Source: Candidatus Stoquefichus sp. SB1
Lineage (GTDB): Bacteria > Bacillota_I > Bacilli_A > Erysipelotrichales > Coprobacillaceae
Length of the DNA stretch: 64,000 nucleotides
Assembly (NCBI RefSeq): GCF_001244545.1
Contig: NZ_LN852694.1
Span: forward strand, 502,172-566,171
Reading direction: 5' to 3'
In this document: one piece after another, positions 63,426 to 64,000 of the stretch
Position numbering within the stretch: position 1 is the stretch's first letter
Layout of the letters: every line of letters begins with the position of its first letter
Notes under the pieces: model-generated
The model's input: only the letters and a program-made list of their open reading frames with translations
Database searches by the model: none
Told to the model about the DNA's origin: nothing
Made by a program: the position numbers and the translations under genes

Positions 63426-64000
63426 ATGAGTGTTGATATAACGATTTATCAAAAGGGAATTTTTAAAAAGAAATTAAAGCTTCAAGATATTTTAATGGAG
63501 CAATTTGGCTATGGACGATACGATCAAAATTATGTTCTTGTTCCTGATGAAAGAAGTGAAAATGAAATCATTATTTATCATCCAGATCATATAGCAAGAG
63601 GAATAAGCGTTGTTTGGCATGAAGAGGAAACTTCGCAGGTGAGTTTACATATGCTTTTGCCAACGACAAATGAAGAAATTGATGATTTATATTGTTTGAT
63701 TCAACATCTTTGTCGATTATGGAAAGCATCTACATTTGTACAGGATGGGACTGAAAGAAAACTGTCAGATATTGAAAAATTGAAATCAGAGATAAAAGAA
63801 TTTAATTATGAAACTTTAAAAAGCTTTTTAACTGAACATGAAAATGGAAATTTCTTTTGTACTATGTGGCCTTACTATTTCCGCTCTCAAGACGTTCACT
63901 ATTGGCTTGAAGATAAATCTTTAAAGGCTTTTGCTAAGGATTTGCATCAGAATCAGCAACGTGATTTGTATTATGCAAATGCCCATATGTATCAGGATCC
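63426..64000 (+). CDS. DUF4299-like protein (3' end outside window)
   Basis: An open frame from ATG 63426 (AAAGGAG upstream) to the window edge, 191 codons visible. It begins MSVDITIYQKGIFKKKLKLQ and later has ARGISVVWHEEETSQVSLHMLLPTT. The look is that of the DUF4299 family, but I am not certain. No membrane helix. Function unknown. Confidence 0.55.
   Translation, partial: MSVDITIYQKGIFKKKLKLQDILMEQFGYGRYDQNYVLVPDERSENEIIIYHPDHIARGISVVWHEEETSQVSLHMLLPTTNEEIDDLYCLIQHLCRLWKASTFVQDGTERKLSDIEKLKSEIKEFNYETLKSFLTEHENGNFFCTMWPYYFRSQDVHYWLEDKSLKAFAKDLHQNQQRDLYYANAHMYQD

Overview
The window is AT-rich chromosomal DNA from a low-GC, endospore-forming Firmicute. Strong AGGAGG-type ribosome sites, a glmS ribozyme, TPP and T-box leaders, Rex, a SpoVA operon and an SspI-type spore protein all support this. 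The mixture (L-rhamnose use, Rpn nucleases, SpaA-type surface protein, ECF vitamin transporters) fits a gut Erysipelotrichia/Coprobacillus-like bacterium, but that placement is inference. I saw no rRNA, tRNA or CRISPR array.

Layout. 1-9.7 kb: L-rhamnose catabolism (partial GH78 rhamnosidase, AraC regulator, rhaB-rhaA-rhaD), interrupted by an Rpn-type nuclease gene with a duplicated 3' part and by a MATE exporter behind a guanidine-IV-like attenuator. 9.8-12.7 kb: an RpiR/SIS regulator followed by an orphan contractile-tail sheath and tube gene pair. 12.8-22.5 kb: glmS with its ribozyme, a possible MazF-like gene, azlCD, a 1202-residue thioester/CnaB surface protein, ackA, and thiT with a TPP riboswitch. 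22.7-31 kb: the tRNA t6A cluster tsaE-tsaB-rimI-tsaD with rex, T-box-asnS, a phosphoesterase and an unusual 2-hydroxyacid dehydrogenase. 31-38.8 kb: an ECF S-component behind a structured leader, spoVAC-AD-AE-AF-like, cysteine desulfidase, carbonic anhydrase, scpAB. 38.9-40.7 kb: an accessory island with a second Rpn gene, an ISL3 remnant and two copies of a hairpin repeat. 40.7-48.2 kb: a CydDC-like ABC pair, small membrane and redox-associated genes, cspA, an M29 aminopeptidase, prfC. 48.3-49.9 kb: an intact ISL3-family element. 50-64 kb: a degenerate P-type ATPase-like protein, an RluA synthase, infC-rpmI-rplT, a MarR/ABC operon, M42 peptidase, patatin, HtrA, sspI, a YgjP-like peptidase, a TrmH-family methyltransferase and a partial DUF4299-like gene.

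Most genes are housekeeping. The most unusual items are: (1) the Rpn gene at 2855 with a well-formed internal ribosome site and start, whose C-terminal part including those signals is duplicated as a free-standing small gene; (2) the sheath-tube pair with no baseplate, spike or ATPase nearby; (3) the P-type ATPase homologue lacking its nucleotide-binding domain and motifs; (4) an IS inserted in the loop of the prfC terminator; (5) a near-identical promoter/SD block before three separate loci; (6) an 82%-identical hairpin repeat pair bracketing the second Rpn gene. Statements about function rest on motif recognition by eye; no database search was run.
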